A DNA stretch of 49,461 bases from Erysipelotrichia bacterium (GCA_012800355.1 JAAZJL010000056.1:1-49461), one strand, 5' to 3'. Positions 35,247 to 48,917 are shown, counted from the first letter of the stretch. Made by a program: numbers and translations. The notes: generated by a model from the sequence alone, not told the origin.

Positions 35247-36593
35247 CTACACTTCTTTCTTTTTTAGAGTTAATGCTATTGCTGCAATAAAACTAATTGT
35301 TCCAACTATCGCTGCTGTTAAATAAAGTATTTCTTTAACTCCCATTTTTTCTTCTACCGTTGGATAAGCAGGCAAAGTAAACTTTTGTAATGTTTTTTCA
35401 CTCATTTCATAACTATAAATAGCATCATTACCTTCCAAATCTTTTAAGTAAACTAAGCGATAATTATTCATATTTTCTGCTAAAGAAATCCAACCATCAA
35501 ACTGTTTACCTTCAATGTTTACCTTTATTGGTTTATAAAATTTTTCTAACTCTGTATATTTTGTGTAGTCAATAGCATTAATTAAATATTGTTTTCCATC
35601 AATTTCCAGTGGTTCAAACTTATTTCCAACCACATCGTTTTCTGCATCATATAAATAAAAGTTTTTGTTATTTTCGCTATCAACTAAATATATTAAATTC
35701 AGTTTACCTTTATAGAAAACTACAATTTCGTTTTCTTTTACAAGAATTTCTTTTCTTTCAAACCCTTCAGGAGCATTTACTTTATCTAAATTTACAACTA
35801 CTCCTAAATTTTTATCTTCATAGACGATTTTTGGTTTTTCTTCAACATATAACTTTATTTTATATGTTTTTGTTGTTTTATCTTGAGCAACACAAACTAC
35901 TTCTATTTCATTCCAGCCTTCTTTAACAGTTTCAGTTATTTTATTGATTGTTGCTTTTGAACTACTTGCTTTAGCCAATACCTTAATAGTTTCAGTATTA
36001 AGTGGCGCATAAGCAGTATATTCAAAAACATCTGATTCAAATGGTTGCTCAAATTCTATATTTTCAATCTGCAAAGAAGCTAGTGAAGCATCAGAAGATA
36101 AAGATGTTGTTGTCTCGTTATTCGTTGTTTTAGCCTTTATTTGTAAAGTTTTTACAATTCTTTCACTATATCCTCCAACATATTGCAGTGAATTATTACC
36201 TACAAACTCTATCGTATTTATTCCGATGTTTGTTAATCCTATTTTTTTTGTTGAAAAAAAAATCGTTACAGTTATAGAAGTATTCTCGTTTCCATCAACA
36301 ATCATTATTCCATTATCTTGATTAATAGTGACTGCATCTGCTCCAGTAAAATTATGTTTAGAATATCCCAAATATTTTTTGTCGTAAGAAATAATCATTT
36401 TTACTCCGCCTACTCCATCTTCACAAGAGAATTTTATTGTTAATTTAACTGTGTTTGATAACACCACTGATTCACTAGATAAAGATGCTGTTACTTTACC
36501 TGTAGCTGCATTAATTGGTTTTATTGTTGATAATATTATTGTAAGCATTGTTATCAATACAAAAATTCTTTTTTTCATATATTTATATTTCAC
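35247..36593 (-). CDS. membrane-anchored surface protein: cohesin-like domain + cadherin-like beta-sandwich domain
   Basis: signal peptide; VTASLSSESVVLSNTVKLTIKFSCEDGVGGVKMIISYDKKYLGY cohesin-like; LASLQIENIEFEQPFESDVFEYTAYAP...TKTYKIKLYV (PF12733-like); C-terminal TM + KKKEV. Confidence 0.75.
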   Translation of the reverse strand: MKYKYMKKRIFVLITMLTIILSTIKPINAATGKVTASLSSESVVLSNTVKLTIKFSCEDGVGGVKMIISYDKKYLGYSKHNFTGADAVTINQDNGIMIVDGNENTSITVTIFFSTKKIGLTNIGINTIEFVGNNSLQYVGGYSERIVKTLQIKAKTTNNETTTSLSSDASLASLQIENIEFEQPFESDVFEYTAYAPLNTETIKVLAKASSSKATINKITETVKEGWNEIEVVCVAQDKTTKTYKIKLYVEEKPKIVYEDKNLGVVVNLDKVNAPEGFERKEILVKENEIVVFYKGKLNLIYLVDSENNKNFYLYDAENDVVGNKFEPLEIDGKQYLINAIDYTKYTELEKFYKPIKVNIEGKQFDGWISLAENMNNYRLVYLKDLEGNDAIYSYEMSEKTLQKFTLPAYPTVEEKMGVKEILYLTAAIVGTISFIAAIALTLKKKEV

Positions 36594-36595
36594 CT

Positions 36596-38398
36596 TTATT
36601 GTTCAATGTTTCCTATTTCTAATAAATATTTTCTTAAATGTAAATAACCTACCATAGACAACTCTTTTTCTCCATTAATCTCTGCTGCTTTTTTCTCAAT
36701 ACTATTCATTTCGTATATCTCTAAAAGCGCTTTTCGATATATTAGATAATCAAGTGTTCCAATTATTCCATCTCCATCAATATCACCTTTTATTACTATG
36801 GTATAAGTACTTTCTCCTTCTTCACCAACGATTATTATGGTATCTCCTGTTGCAAGTAATCCTTCTTTAGATTTTTCCTTTCCATTTCTTTCAATTCTAA
36901 TATTTACACCTGTATTCATTAGTGCAATTCTATTTAACAGTTGTTGATAACTTGCTCCTATATCAAAGCCTGTTAAATAGCCTGAATCATTTTTTAAATC
37001 TAAGTCTAAAATTAAATCACCAGTATAATACTCTTCATTTGGAATAGTTTCTTCAACTTCAGGTAACACAACTTCTGTTGGTAGAGCTGTTTTTTCAGGC
37101 ATTTCTAAGTATATTGGAATACTGAAAGTTAAATTTCCTTCCAATATATCAGCCAACCTATAGTTGGTGTACATCATTCTTCCTTCTGAAAAAGCTGCTC
37201 TAACATTAGTCGCATATTGATGCCAATATTTGCCAGTGGCACAGTTGTATTTTTGATAGTACAAAGTGTCTTGACCAACATTAATATATCCATCCGCAAT
37301 CCACAATGCTCCACCTTTAATAGATTTTTCAATGGTGTTCCAAGGTCGACCATAACTTCCTTCCTTAGCAGCATATATTAATCCATTCTTCCAACTTTCC
37401 TTTCCTGAATAGGCGTGAATGTTGTAAAAATTGTAAATATTAGAATATACCACCCCGTTATGTTCAAACTTTCTACCATCTACTGCAGCTGAACCATTTA
37501 CTCCTTGTTCATTTCTTGCTTTTACTGCTAAGAATATTGGCGAAATTTGAGCTTGTTGTCCTGCTTCGTAGAAAAGTGTCGCATAACTTTTAGTTGTATT
37601 TTCATCTATTTGAACTTCGCCTTTCATAAATGTAATATTCAATATTTGTTGAACACACTCAGGTTGTTCAGTTTCATTAAAAGAAAGTTTTAAAAATTGG
37701 AAAATCTCTTTTTCGTTTAGGAAGTTTCTTGGGTCCATAAAATAAGCTATGGTTTCAGTATTGGCTTGATACCAATTATAACCATCTAATGCTATATATT
37801 GACCTGTTTCTGGATCATAAGCTCCTTGTCTAGTGCTTCTTAAAGCTAAGTTACTTCCATCTATTAAACTTTTTCCTAGTACATCTTGAGCTTGTAAAAC
37901 TGTAGCAAAAGAAGTATTTGTATGAAAAGCTTTAAATATCCAATTAGGATGTAAAGTGTGTATATATCTTAAATATTCTCTATATTCCTCTGGGAAACCT
38001 TCGTTTTCTAAATGCTGTTCAAATGCTTCATCTAATTCATAATAATGCAATATGATGTAATCTTCTCTAACCCAAGTTTGATATTCAACATTATTAATAA
38101 TATTAACGACGTTATACCAAAGCTCATTTTTATCATTTCTCTGTTTTCCTATGACTTTGTATGAGACATCTTTAATATAATACTGATTTTTACCATTTAT
38201 TTGCAGAATAGCATAACTTGTTGAAGGACCTGTTCTTACTCGCACATCACTTTGTGTGACTTCTAAATACACAGTTTCTTCTTGTTGTTGTTCTTGTTCA
38301 GATTCTGGTTGAGTTTCTTCTGCAAAAACATTGTTAAAAGGCTTAGTATTAATAAGCATCGTTATAAATAATAGGACAATTAATATTTTTTTAAGCAC
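36596..38398 (-). CDS. secreted N-acetylglucosaminidase (autolysin): SH3-like + glucosaminidase + dockerin-like C-terminus
   Basis: VRVRTGPSTSYAILQ SH3; PIFLAVKARNEQGVNGSA...YNFYNIHAYSG glucosaminidase; IKGDIDGDGIIGTLDYLIYRKALL...AAEINGEKELSMVGYLHLRKYLLE dockerin-like. Confidence 0.82.
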   Translation of the reverse strand: MLKKILIVLLFITMLINTKPFNNVFAEETQPESEQEQQQEETVYLEVTQSDVRVRTGPSTSYAILQINGKNQYYIKDVSYKVIGKQRNDKNELWYNVVNIINNVEYQTWVREDYIILHYYELDEAFEQHLENEGFPEEYREYLRYIHTLHPNWIFKAFHTNTSFATVLQAQDVLGKSLIDGSNLALRSTRQGAYDPETGQYIALDGYNWYQANTETIAYFMDPRNFLNEKEIFQFLKLSFNETEQPECVQQILNITFMKGEVQIDENTTKSYATLFYEAGQQAQISPIFLAVKARNEQGVNGSAAVDGRKFEHNGVVYSNIYNFYNIHAYSGKESWKNGLIYAAKEGSYGRPWNTIEKSIKGGALWIADGYINVGQDTLYYQKYNCATGKYWHQYATNVRAAFSEGRMMYTNYRLADILEGNLTFSIPIYLEMPEKTALPTEVVLPEVEETIPNEEYYTGDLILDLDLKNDSGYLTGFDIGASYQQLLNRIALMNTGVNIRIERNGKEKSKEGLLATGDTIIIVGEEGESTYTIVIKGDIDGDGIIGTLDYLIYRKALLEIYEMNSIEKKAAEINGEKELSMVGYLHLRKYLLEIGNIEQ

Positions 38399-38476
38399 AA
38401 CGAAAACTCCTATCCGATTTTATTATATCACATTTATTTTTTAATAAATATAGCTACCCACATGTTGATAAGTGAG

Positions 38477-38718
38477 TTATCCACATATGTGTAAATTGTT
38501 TGTAAATTTAAATTCTCTTTTAATGAAAGGGGTTTTCCCCTTTTATCTTGTGGATAATTCATGTGGAATACTAATTTCACTCCAAGTTATCCACATTTTC
38601 CACTGTTTGTAGGTTTTTATTCACTAGTTATCCACATATAAAAGTCGTGGATTATTGTGGATAACTAAAAATTTACTTTGTTTATATATGTTTTTTACAT
38701 TAATTTTATTGTGGATAA
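38477..38718. promoter_or_regulatory. oriC: oriC: DnaA-box cluster upstream of dnaA
   Basis: Exact TTATCCACA boxes: + 38477-38485, - 38549-38557, + 38587-38595, + 38628-38636, - 38656-38664, - 38710-38718; AT-rich tract follows. Confidence 0.93.
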
Positions 38719-38790
38719 CTTTTTTAGGTAAAAATAATAATAGATTTTTATCAACTTAGGGGTTAATATAATATTACTTATAGTGAAAGA

Positions 38791-40143
38791 GTGATGGGGA
38801 TGTATAGTTTGAATGTTGTTTATAAACAATTAAAAGACAAAATTTTTGAAAAGCTAAATGCTAACAATAAGTCTTTTTATATTGAATATTTTAACGAGAC
38901 TGAGCTTGTTCATTTGGATGAAAATGAAGCAATAATTGTTACTCCTTATAATCTTAATAAATCCCTTTTATCTGATGTTTTATCTGAAGTAAATGATAGT
39001 TTTTCGGATTTTTTGAATCAAAATGTTTCTTGTGTTTTTGAAACAACCGATAATTATCGTAAAAACTACATTATTGATACCATTACTAAAGATTTATCTG
39101 ATAATTTATTACCTGATTTTTCGTTTGATAATTTTATTGAAGGACCAAGCAATAAAGAAGCCAAAACAGCAGCTTTAACTTGTGCTATGAAACCAGGAGA
39201 AAAGTTTTTTAATCCATTGGTTATTTATGGTGATTCAGGACTAGGAAAAACTCACTTACTACACGCTATTGGCAACTATATTAAACAAAACGATTTTGAT
39301 AAGAAAATATTATATATTACTAGTTTAGATTTTGTTAAAGAAGTAGGACAATCTTTACGCGACAATACCATTGAAGAATATAAAAATCAATTAAATTCAG
39401 TAGATATCTTACTTGTCGATGATATTCAATTTTTATCTGGCAAGCAGAAATCTAATGAAATATTTTTTACTATTTATAATGAACTCTTTAATAATAGAAA
39501 ACAAGTTGTTTTAACCTCTGATAGACCTCCAATTCAAATAAAAGATATTGAAGAACGTTTAAAAACAAGATTTTCTCAAGGTTTATCGGTTACTATTTCA
39601 TCTTTAGAGTTTGAAACAGCAGAAAAAATCTTAGAATTAAAATTAAAAAATCATAATTTAGATAAAAATTCTGTTGATTGTGATGTAATTTCTTTTATCG
39701 CTAAAAATTTCTCTAGTGATGTTAGAAATTTAGAAGGAGCGTTAAATAGATTATTATTTTATTCAATTAATTTTTCAAAAGGACAAAAAATTAATCTACC
39801 TTTAGCTTTAGAAGCTTTTAAAGATAAATTAGAATATACTCCATATTCTAATGCTGAACTTTCATCTAAAATGATTATAAAAGCTGTCGCTGAATATTAT
39901 AATTTAACTGAAAAACAACTTGTTTCTAGAAGCAGAACCAAAAACATCACTACTGCTAGACATATTGCTATGTATTTATGTCGAATTCATCTAGATTATT
40001 CTTACGAAAAAATAGGTGATGATTTTGGTGGAAGGGATCATACTACCGTTTTATCTGCTTTTGAAAAAATAGAAAGGCTTTTAAAAGAAAATGAATTATA
40101 CAGAAAAATTATTAGTGATATTGAAAAAATTTTCACCAAATAA
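38791..40143 (+). CDS. dnaA: chromosomal replication initiator protein DnaA
   Basis: NPLVIYGDSGLGKTHLLHAIGNYI; C-terminal GGRDHTTVLSAFEKI; GTG/ATG/ATG starts at 38791/38794/38800. Confidence 0.98.
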   Translation: MMGMYSLNVVYKQLKDKIFEKLNANNKSFYIEYFNETELVHLDENEAIIVTPYNLNKSLLSDVLSEVNDSFSDFLNQNVSCVFETTDNYRKNYIIDTITKDLSDNLLPDFSFDNFIEGPSNKEAKTAALTCAMKPGEKFFNPLVIYGDSGLGKTHLLHAIGNYIKQNDFDKKILYITSLDFVKEVGQSLRDNTIEEYKNQLNSVDILLVDDIQFLSGKQKSNEIFFTIYNELFNNRKQVVLTSDRPPIQIKDIEERLKTRFSQGLSVTISSLEFETAEKILELKLKNHNLDKNSVDCDVISFIAKNFSSDVRNLEGALNRLLFYSINFSKGQKINLPLALEAFKDKLEYTPYSNAELSSKMIIKAVAEYYNLTEKQLVSRSRTKNITTARHIAMYLCRIHLDYSYEKIGDDFGGRDHTTVLSAFEKIERLLKENELYRKIISDIEKIFTK

Positions 40144-40219
40144 CTATTAACATTTTATTCTATTTAAATTAACAACAAAAAATGTTAAAATATACTTAGA
40201 GAAAAAGGGTTTTTTGAAT

Positions 40220-40236
40220 TTATCCACTTTTCCACA
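40220..40236 (+). promoter_or_regulatory. two degenerate, head-to-tail DnaA boxes between dnaA and dnaN
   Basis: TTATCCACT (40220-40228) and TTTTCCACA (40228-40236). Confidence 0.55.
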
Positions 40237-40280
40237 TAAGTATTAATTATATTTATACTAACTATTATAAGGAGGATACT

Positions 40281-41396
40281 ATGTACTTCAAAATCAACAA
40301 AAAAACATTCTTAGACAATATTAACGTTGTATCAAGAGCAGTTTCTATGAATTCACCTTTGCCAGTTCTTCATAATATTAAATTATCAGTAAAAAATGAT
40401 TATATTCAATTAACTGCTTCTGATGGTGATATTTCTATTCAAACTTCTATTTTTAGTGATGAAGAATCAAATTTAATAATTTTTGAAGAAGGTGATGTTT
40501 TATTAGATGGTAAATATTTATCTGACATGATTAGAAAAATTGATGCTGAAATCGTTGAAGTAGAAACTATTGATGGATGTTTAACTAACATTAGAGGTTT
40601 ACAAGTAAACTTTGAGTTAAATGGAATAAAATCAGAATATTACCCAGTAATTGATTTTTCTCAACCAGCTGAATCTTTTGAGTTAGAAGCTGATGTATTA
40701 AAAAACATTATTTATCAAACTTGTTTCGCGACAAGTGATAAGGAAACACGACCAGTATTAACAGGAGTGAATTTTAATTGTTCTGGAAATGTTTTAACTT
40801 GTGTAGCAACAGATTCATATAGATTAGCTCAAAAAAGAATAGTTTTAGAAAATAATCATTATTTCAATATTACGATTCCTTCTAAAAGTCTTCAGGATGT
40901 TTCAAGAATTATAAATACTGATAATGATATTACTATCTCATTAAGTGATAAAAAAGTATTATTTATTATCAACAATATATTAGTTCAAACTAGATTGATT
41001 GATGGTTTATATCCTGAAACAAGTAGATTAATACCTAATGAATTTAGTTATGAATTATTAGTTGATGCTAGAGATTTATTAAATGCTTTAGATAGAGCAA
41101 GTTTTATTAAAAACGAAGGTATATATTTAGTAAAAATGGAAATGTCAGAATTTGAAATAGTTATTACTTCCAGAAGTAATGATGTAGTTTCAGTTGAAAG
41201 AGTAACTCCGATTGAATATGTTGGAGAACCACTGAGTATTTCTTTTAAAGGAAATTATGTCTACGATGCAATTAGAGTTTTAAATGCTTTCCAAGTAAAT
41301 ATTTCATTTAGCGGAAACATGAAACCATTTATTTTAAAATCAATTGATGATGAAAATGTACTGCAATTAGTACTTCCTATTAAAACTTATAATTAA
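40281..41396 (+). CDS. dnaN: DNA polymerase III subunit beta
   Basis: MYFKINKKTFLDNINVVSRAVS...PVLHNIKLSV; RPVLTGVNF; position after dnaA. Confidence 0.98.
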   Translation: MYFKINKKTFLDNINVVSRAVSMNSPLPVLHNIKLSVKNDYIQLTASDGDISIQTSIFSDEESNLIIFEEGDVLLDGKYLSDMIRKIDAEIVEVETIDGCLTNIRGLQVNFELNGIKSEYYPVIDFSQPAESFELEADVLKNIIYQTCFATSDKETRPVLTGVNFNCSGNVLTCVATDSYRLAQKRIVLENNHYFNITIPSKSLQDVSRIINTDNDITISLSDKKVLFIINNILVQTRLIDGLYPETSRLIPNEFSYELLVDARDLLNALDRASFIKNEGIYLVKMEMSEFEIVITSRSNDVVSVERVTPIEYVGEPLSISFKGNYVYDAIRVLNAFQVNISFSGNMKPFILKSIDDENVLQLVLPIKTYN

Positions 41397-41413
41397 AGAC
41401 CAAATAGGTCTTT
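41395..41413 (+). terminator. intrinsic terminator
   Basis: AAAGACC-AAATA-GGTCTTTTTTT. Confidence 0.85.
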
Positions 41414-41574
41414 TTTTCATATTAGTCAATTTAAGGCAATTTGAGTGGTTTTTTCATTAGTTAAGCAGAAATGATAATTTGTTAAAAATTATTAGTGTAC
41501 TGCTTTTAAATAAGGAAAATCCACTTTTTTATGTTATAATATATATGTTGTTGTAATTAAAGGAGATAAACGAC

Positions 41575-41777
41575 ATGATTGTGAAAATTAACACTGATTA
41601 TATTGAACTGCAACAATTTTTAAAATTAACAGATTGGATTTCTTCTGGTGGAGAAGCAAAGATAGCTGTTAAAAAATTAAGAATTAAAGTAGATGGATTA
41701 GAAGAAAATAGAAGAGGTAGAAAAATTTATCCTGGATCTATTGTTGAAATTGAAAATAAAAAATATGAGGTTAAATA

Positions 41778-41778
<1 letters not shown>
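41575..41778 (+). CDS. yaaA: S4-domain RNA-binding protein YaaA
   Basis: LQQFLKLTDWISSGGEAKIAVKKLRIKVDGLEENRRGRKIYPGSIVE; between dnaN and recF. Confidence 0.95.
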
Positions 41779-44802
<3,024 letters not shown>

Positions 44803-44814
44803 GAGGGACAAATC

Positions 44815-47364
44815 ATGGATAAAGAAAAAGATGTAGTAATTGAAAATGATGAAAACGATACTTATGACAATATAGAATACATTAATATTTCTTCAGAGGT
44901 TAAAGGTTCGTTTTTAGATTATGCTATGAGTGTTATTGTAGCTAGAGCTTTGCCTGATGCTAGAGACGGAATGAAACCAGTACAAAGAAGAATTTTATAT
45001 GGTATGCACGGACTAGGAAATTACGCTAATTCTTCATATAAAAAGAGTGCTCGTATTGTTGGTGAAGTTATGGGTAAATATCACCCCCATGGCGATAGTT
45101 CAATATATGAAGCAATGGTTAGAATGGCTCAGCCATTTTCATATCGTTATCCTTTGGTAGATGGTCATGGCAACTTTGGTTCGGTTGATGGTGATAGTGC
45201 AGCTGCTCAACGTTATACTGAAGCTAGAATGTCTAAACTTTCAATGGAAATGTTGAGGGACATTCAAAAAGATACGGTTGATTTTGCGGACAACTATGAT
45301 GGAGAAGAAAAAGAACCAGTAGTTTTACCAGCGAAATTTCCAAATTTACTTGTTAATGGAACAACAGGCATTGCAGTAGGGATGGCTACAAATATGCCGC
45401 CACATAACCTAAATGAAACAATTGATGCTTTAAAAGCCTTGATTGATGATCCAGAAATGGAAGTTATTGATTTAATGAATAACTATTTACCTGGACCTGA
45501 TTTTCCAACAGGAGGAATCATTTTAGGAAGAAGCGGTATTAAAAAAGCCTATGAAACTGGAAGAGGAACAATTTATATTCGTTCTAAAGTTGAAATTGTT
45601 GAAATGGAAAGTGGAAAACACGAAATTGTTATTACTGAATTACCATATGGAGTTAATAAGTTAAATTTATATCGTAAAATTATTGATTTAGCCAAAGATA
45701 AAGAAATAGAAGGAATTACTAATACAGTTGATGAATCGAATATGGATGGCATCAAGATATTGATTGAATGTCGAAAAGATATTCAACCAGAAGTTTTATT
45801 AAATCAACTGTATCGTAAAACTCAACTTCAAGTTTCTTATGGTATAAATATGCTAGCTTTAGTAGATAATACTCCAAAAGTTTTATCTATTAAAGAAATT
45901 TTTAAAGTGTACTTAGACCATCAAATTGATGTTATTACTAGAAAAACAAGATTTGATTTAAATAAAGCTTTAGATAGAGCCCATATTTTAGAAGGATTAA
46001 AAATCGCAATCGATAATATCGACGAAATAGTGGATATTATTAAAACAAGCTCAAATGATGACGAAGCATTAAATAGATTAATGGAAAGATTTGGATTATC
46101 TGAGATTCAAGGTAAATCAATTTTAGATATGCAGATGAGAAGACTTACAGGTCTTCAAAGGCAGAAAATAGAAGATGAATACACTGAACTTCAACTTCAA
46201 ATTGCAGATTTTAGAGATATACTTGCTCGCGAAGAAAGAGTTTTAGATATCATTAAGACCGAATTGGATGAAATTAAAGACAAGTTTGGAGATGAAAGAA
46301 AAACCGAAATTAACGATTCGGAAGGCGACATTGATGATGAATCATTAATACCAGTTGAAGAAGTGGTTATTTCTATTACTCACAATGATTATATTAAAAG
46401 AACTACAGTTGACACCTATAAAACTCAAAACAGAGGTGGAAAAGGCATAAGAGGAATGGGATTAAATAGCGATGATATTGTTGATGAAATGATAATTATG
46501 TCTACTCATGATGATTTATTGTTATTTACTAACTTTGGCAAAGTATATCGTATTAAAGGATATAATGTTCCTTCGGCAAGTAGAACCGCAAAAGGTATGC
46601 CTGTAGTAAACTTATTAGATTTAGATGAAAATGAAAAAGTAAAAGCATTAGTAAGTGTTACACCTGATGAAGATTTGAAAGATAAATATTTATGTTTTGT
46701 TACTAAAAATGGTCTAATAAAAAGGGTTGAACTTTCAGAGTTTATCTCAATCAGACAGACTGGAAAGATTGCTATCTCATTAAGAGAAGGAGATCAGTTG
46801 TTTGGAGTTCAAATAACATCGGGTGAAGACGAAATTATTATTGCTGGCGACAATGGAAAGGCAATAAGATTTGATGAAAATGATGTAAGACCAATGGGAA
46901 GGAATGCTTCAGGTGTTAAAGGTTTTGATGTTGATGGCGGAGAAGTAGTTGGAATAGCAACCAGTGCTTCAGGACAGTATATTTTATCTATTACCGAAAA
47001 TGGATACGGCAAGAAAACACAGATAGATGAATATAGATTGACAAAGCGAGGTGGAAAAGGAGTCGCAACTATTAACATTACTGATAAAAACGGAAAATTA
47101 ATGTGCTTGAAAGCAGTTAATGGCGATGAAGATGCATTATTAATGAGTGATGACGGTACAATAATTAGAATTTCATTAGAAACTGTTGCGATATACGGCA
47201 GGAATACACAAGGCGTTAAATTAATTAATGTCGATGAATCAAAACTGGCAGCTGTTACAATAGTTGAACATGAAGAAGATGAAGATTTAGAAGATTTGAC
47301 ATTAGTTGAAAACGAAAATGAAACGGAAGATTTAGATAAAATAGAAATAGAAAACGAAATTTAA
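44815..47364 (+). CDS. gyrA: DNA gyrase subunit A
   Basis: [43 protein letters not shown] GyrA box. Confidence 0.98.
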   Translation: MDKEKDVVIENDENDTYDNIEYINISSEVKGSFLDYAMSVIVARALPDARDGMKPVQRRILYGMHGLGNYANSSYKKSARIVGEVMGKYHPHGDSSIYEAMVRMAQPFSYRYPLVDGHGNFGSVDGDSAAAQRYTEARMSKLSMEMLRDIQKDTVDFADNYDGEEKEPVVLPAKFPNLLVNGTTGIAVGMATNMPPHNLNETIDALKALIDDPEMEVIDLMNNYLPGPDFPTGGIILGRSGIKKAYETGRGTIYIRSKVEIVEMESGKHEIVITELPYGVNKLNLYRKIIDLAKDKEIEGITNTVDESNMDGIKILIECRKDIQPEVLLNQLYRKTQLQVSYGINMLALVDNTPKVLSIKEIFKVYLDHQIDVITRKTRFDLNKALDRAHILEGLKIAIDNIDEIVDIIKTSSNDDEALNRLMERFGLSEIQGKSILDMQMRRLTGLQRQKIEDEYTELQLQIADFRDILAREERVLDIIKTELDEIKDKFGDERKTEINDSEGDIDDESLIPVEEVVISITHNDYIKRTTVDTYKTQNRGGKGIRGMGLNSDDIVDEMIIMSTHDDLLLFTNFGKVYRIKGYNVPSASRTAKGMPVVNLLDLDENEKVKALVSVTPDEDLKDKYLCFVTKNGLIKRVELSEFISIRQTGKIAISLREGDQLFGVQITSGEDEIIIAGDNGKAIRFDENDVRPMGRNASGVKGFDVDGGEVVGIATSASGQYILSITENGYGKKTQIDEYRLTKRGGKGVATINITDKNGKLMCLKAVNGDEDALLMSDDGTIIRISLETVAIYGRNTQGVKLINVDESKLAAVTIVEHEEDEDLEDLTLVENENETEDLDKIEIENEI

Positions 47365-47419
47365 ACTAATAAGTTGAATACAAAAGGATAATTTAATATA
47401 ATATTTGTAATAGTAATGA

Positions 47420-47612
47420 AGAGAACTAGTAAGTGAGGTTAAGTTACAGAGAGATGTTGATTGGTGTAAAACATTACGTAAACTCATTGAATCTATCTCG
47501 GAACTGGAAGAAAAACTTCCCGGGTAAAACCGTTATCTAATTAAGTGATTAGTTTTATACTAATTAAGAAGGGTGGCACCACGAGACATCGTCCCTTTGG
47601 ACGATGTTTTTT
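47420..47612 (+). ncRNA. T-box leader of serS with terminator
   Basis: T-box AAGGGTGGCACCACGAGA (47569-47586); specifier-loop GAA-TCT-A (TCT 47492-47494, Ser); terminator ACATCGTCC-CTTT-GGACGATGT-TTTT. Confidence 0.93.
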
Positions 47613-47630
47613 ATTTTAGGAGGGAATAGT

Positions 47631-48917
47631 ATGCTAGACATGAATTTTATAAGAAACAATACTGATTTAGTTAAAGAGAATATTAAAAGAAAGTTTCAGG
47701 ATGACAAGCTTCCTTTAGTTGATGAACTCATTGAACTAGATAAGGAATATAGAAATTATAAAGCGATGGATGATGAATTAAGAAGCCAAAGAAATCAATT
47801 ATCTAAACAAATTGGCGTTTTAATTGGCCAAGGCAAAAAAGAAGAAGCTAAAGAACTAAGAGAAAAAGTTTTAGAAATTGCAGACCAACTTAAAGAAAAT
47901 GAACATAAAGAGGAAACTCTTTATGAAAAGGTCAACAAAATTCAAATGATGATTCCTAACATGGTAGCTGAAGATGTTCCTTTAGGAAGAAGCGATGAAG
48001 AAAATGTTGAAGCGGCTAGATTTGGAGAAGCAAAAATTCCTGCTTATGAAATACCTTATCACTCAGAAATTATGTCTAATTTTAATGGTTTAGATAAAGA
48101 AGCTGCTGGTAGAGTATCAGGTTCTGGTTTTTATTACTTTATGGGTGATATCGCTAGATTGCATTCAGCTGTACTAACATATGCTAGAGACTTTATGATA
48201 GACAAAGGTTTTACTTATTGTATTCCTCCATTTATGATTAGAAGCAGTGCAGTAGATGGAGTTATGTCTTTTGCCGAAAAAGAAGGAATGATGTATAAAA
48301 TTGAAGGCGAAGATTTATACTTAATTGGCACATCAGAACATTCTATGATTGCTAAATTTAAAGATCAAATACTAAAAGAAGAACAACTTCCTATCACTAT
48401 GACCTCTTATTCTCCTTGCTTTAGAAAAGAAGTAGGTGCTCATGGCATTGAAGAAAGAGGAGTATATAGAGTTCATCAGTTTGAAAAGCAAGAAATGATT
48501 GTCTTATGTAAACCTGAAGATAGTGATATGTGGTATGAAAAGATGTGGAAGTATTCTGTTGAGTTACTACAAACATTAGATATACCTGCAAGACAACTGG
48601 TTTGTTGCACTGGTGATTTAGCTGATTTAAAGTATAGAAGTTGTGATATTGAAGCTTGGTCACCAAGACAAGAGAAATTCTTTGAAGTTTGCTCTTGTTC
48701 AAATTTGACCGATGCACAAGCAAGAAGATTAGGTATTAGAGCACAAGGAAATGATGATAAGTATTTTGTTCACACTTTAAACAATACTGTGGTTGCTACT
48801 CCAAGAATGTTAATTGCATTTTTAGAAAACAATTTAAACGAAGATGGATCAATAACTATTCCAAAAGCATTACAACCATATATGGGTGGAAAAGAAGCGA
48901 TTGTTCCAAACGTGTAG
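47631..48917 (+). CDS. serS: seryl-tRNA synthetase
   Basis: MLDMNFIRNNTDLVKENIKRK...LIGTSEHSMIAKFKDQILKEEQLPI...SPCFRKEVGAHG; ATG 47631 with SD ggaggg, not ORF-track start 47604 inside the terminator. Confidence 0.98.
   Translation: MLDMNFIRNNTDLVKENIKRKFQDDKLPLVDELIELDKEYRNYKAMDDELRSQRNQLSKQIGVLIGQGKKEEAKELREKVLEIADQLKENEHKEETLYEKVNKIQMMIPNMVAEDVPLGRSDEENVEAARFGEAKIPAYEIPYHSEIMSNFNGLDKEAAGRVSGSGFYYFMGDIARLHSAVLTYARDFMIDKGFTYCIPPFMIRSSAVDGVMSFAEKEGMMYKIEGEDLYLIGTSEHSMIAKFKDQILKEEQLPITMTSYSPCFRKEVGAHGIEERGVYRVHQFEKQEMIVLCKPEDSDMWYEKMWKYSVELLQTLDIPARQLVCCTGDLADLKYRSCDIEAWSPRQEKFFEVCSCSNLTDAQARRLGIRAQGNDDKYFVHTLNNTVVATPRMLIAFLENNLNEDGSITIPKALQPYMGGKEAIVPNV

Noticed and set aside
35609-35926. 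Plus 105-aa Leu/Phe-rich ORF
   Set aside because: Shadow of the beta-sandwich protein gene on the other strand.
47604-47630. Upstream start for serS
   Set aside because: Begins inside the T-box terminator; ATG 47631 has a good SD.
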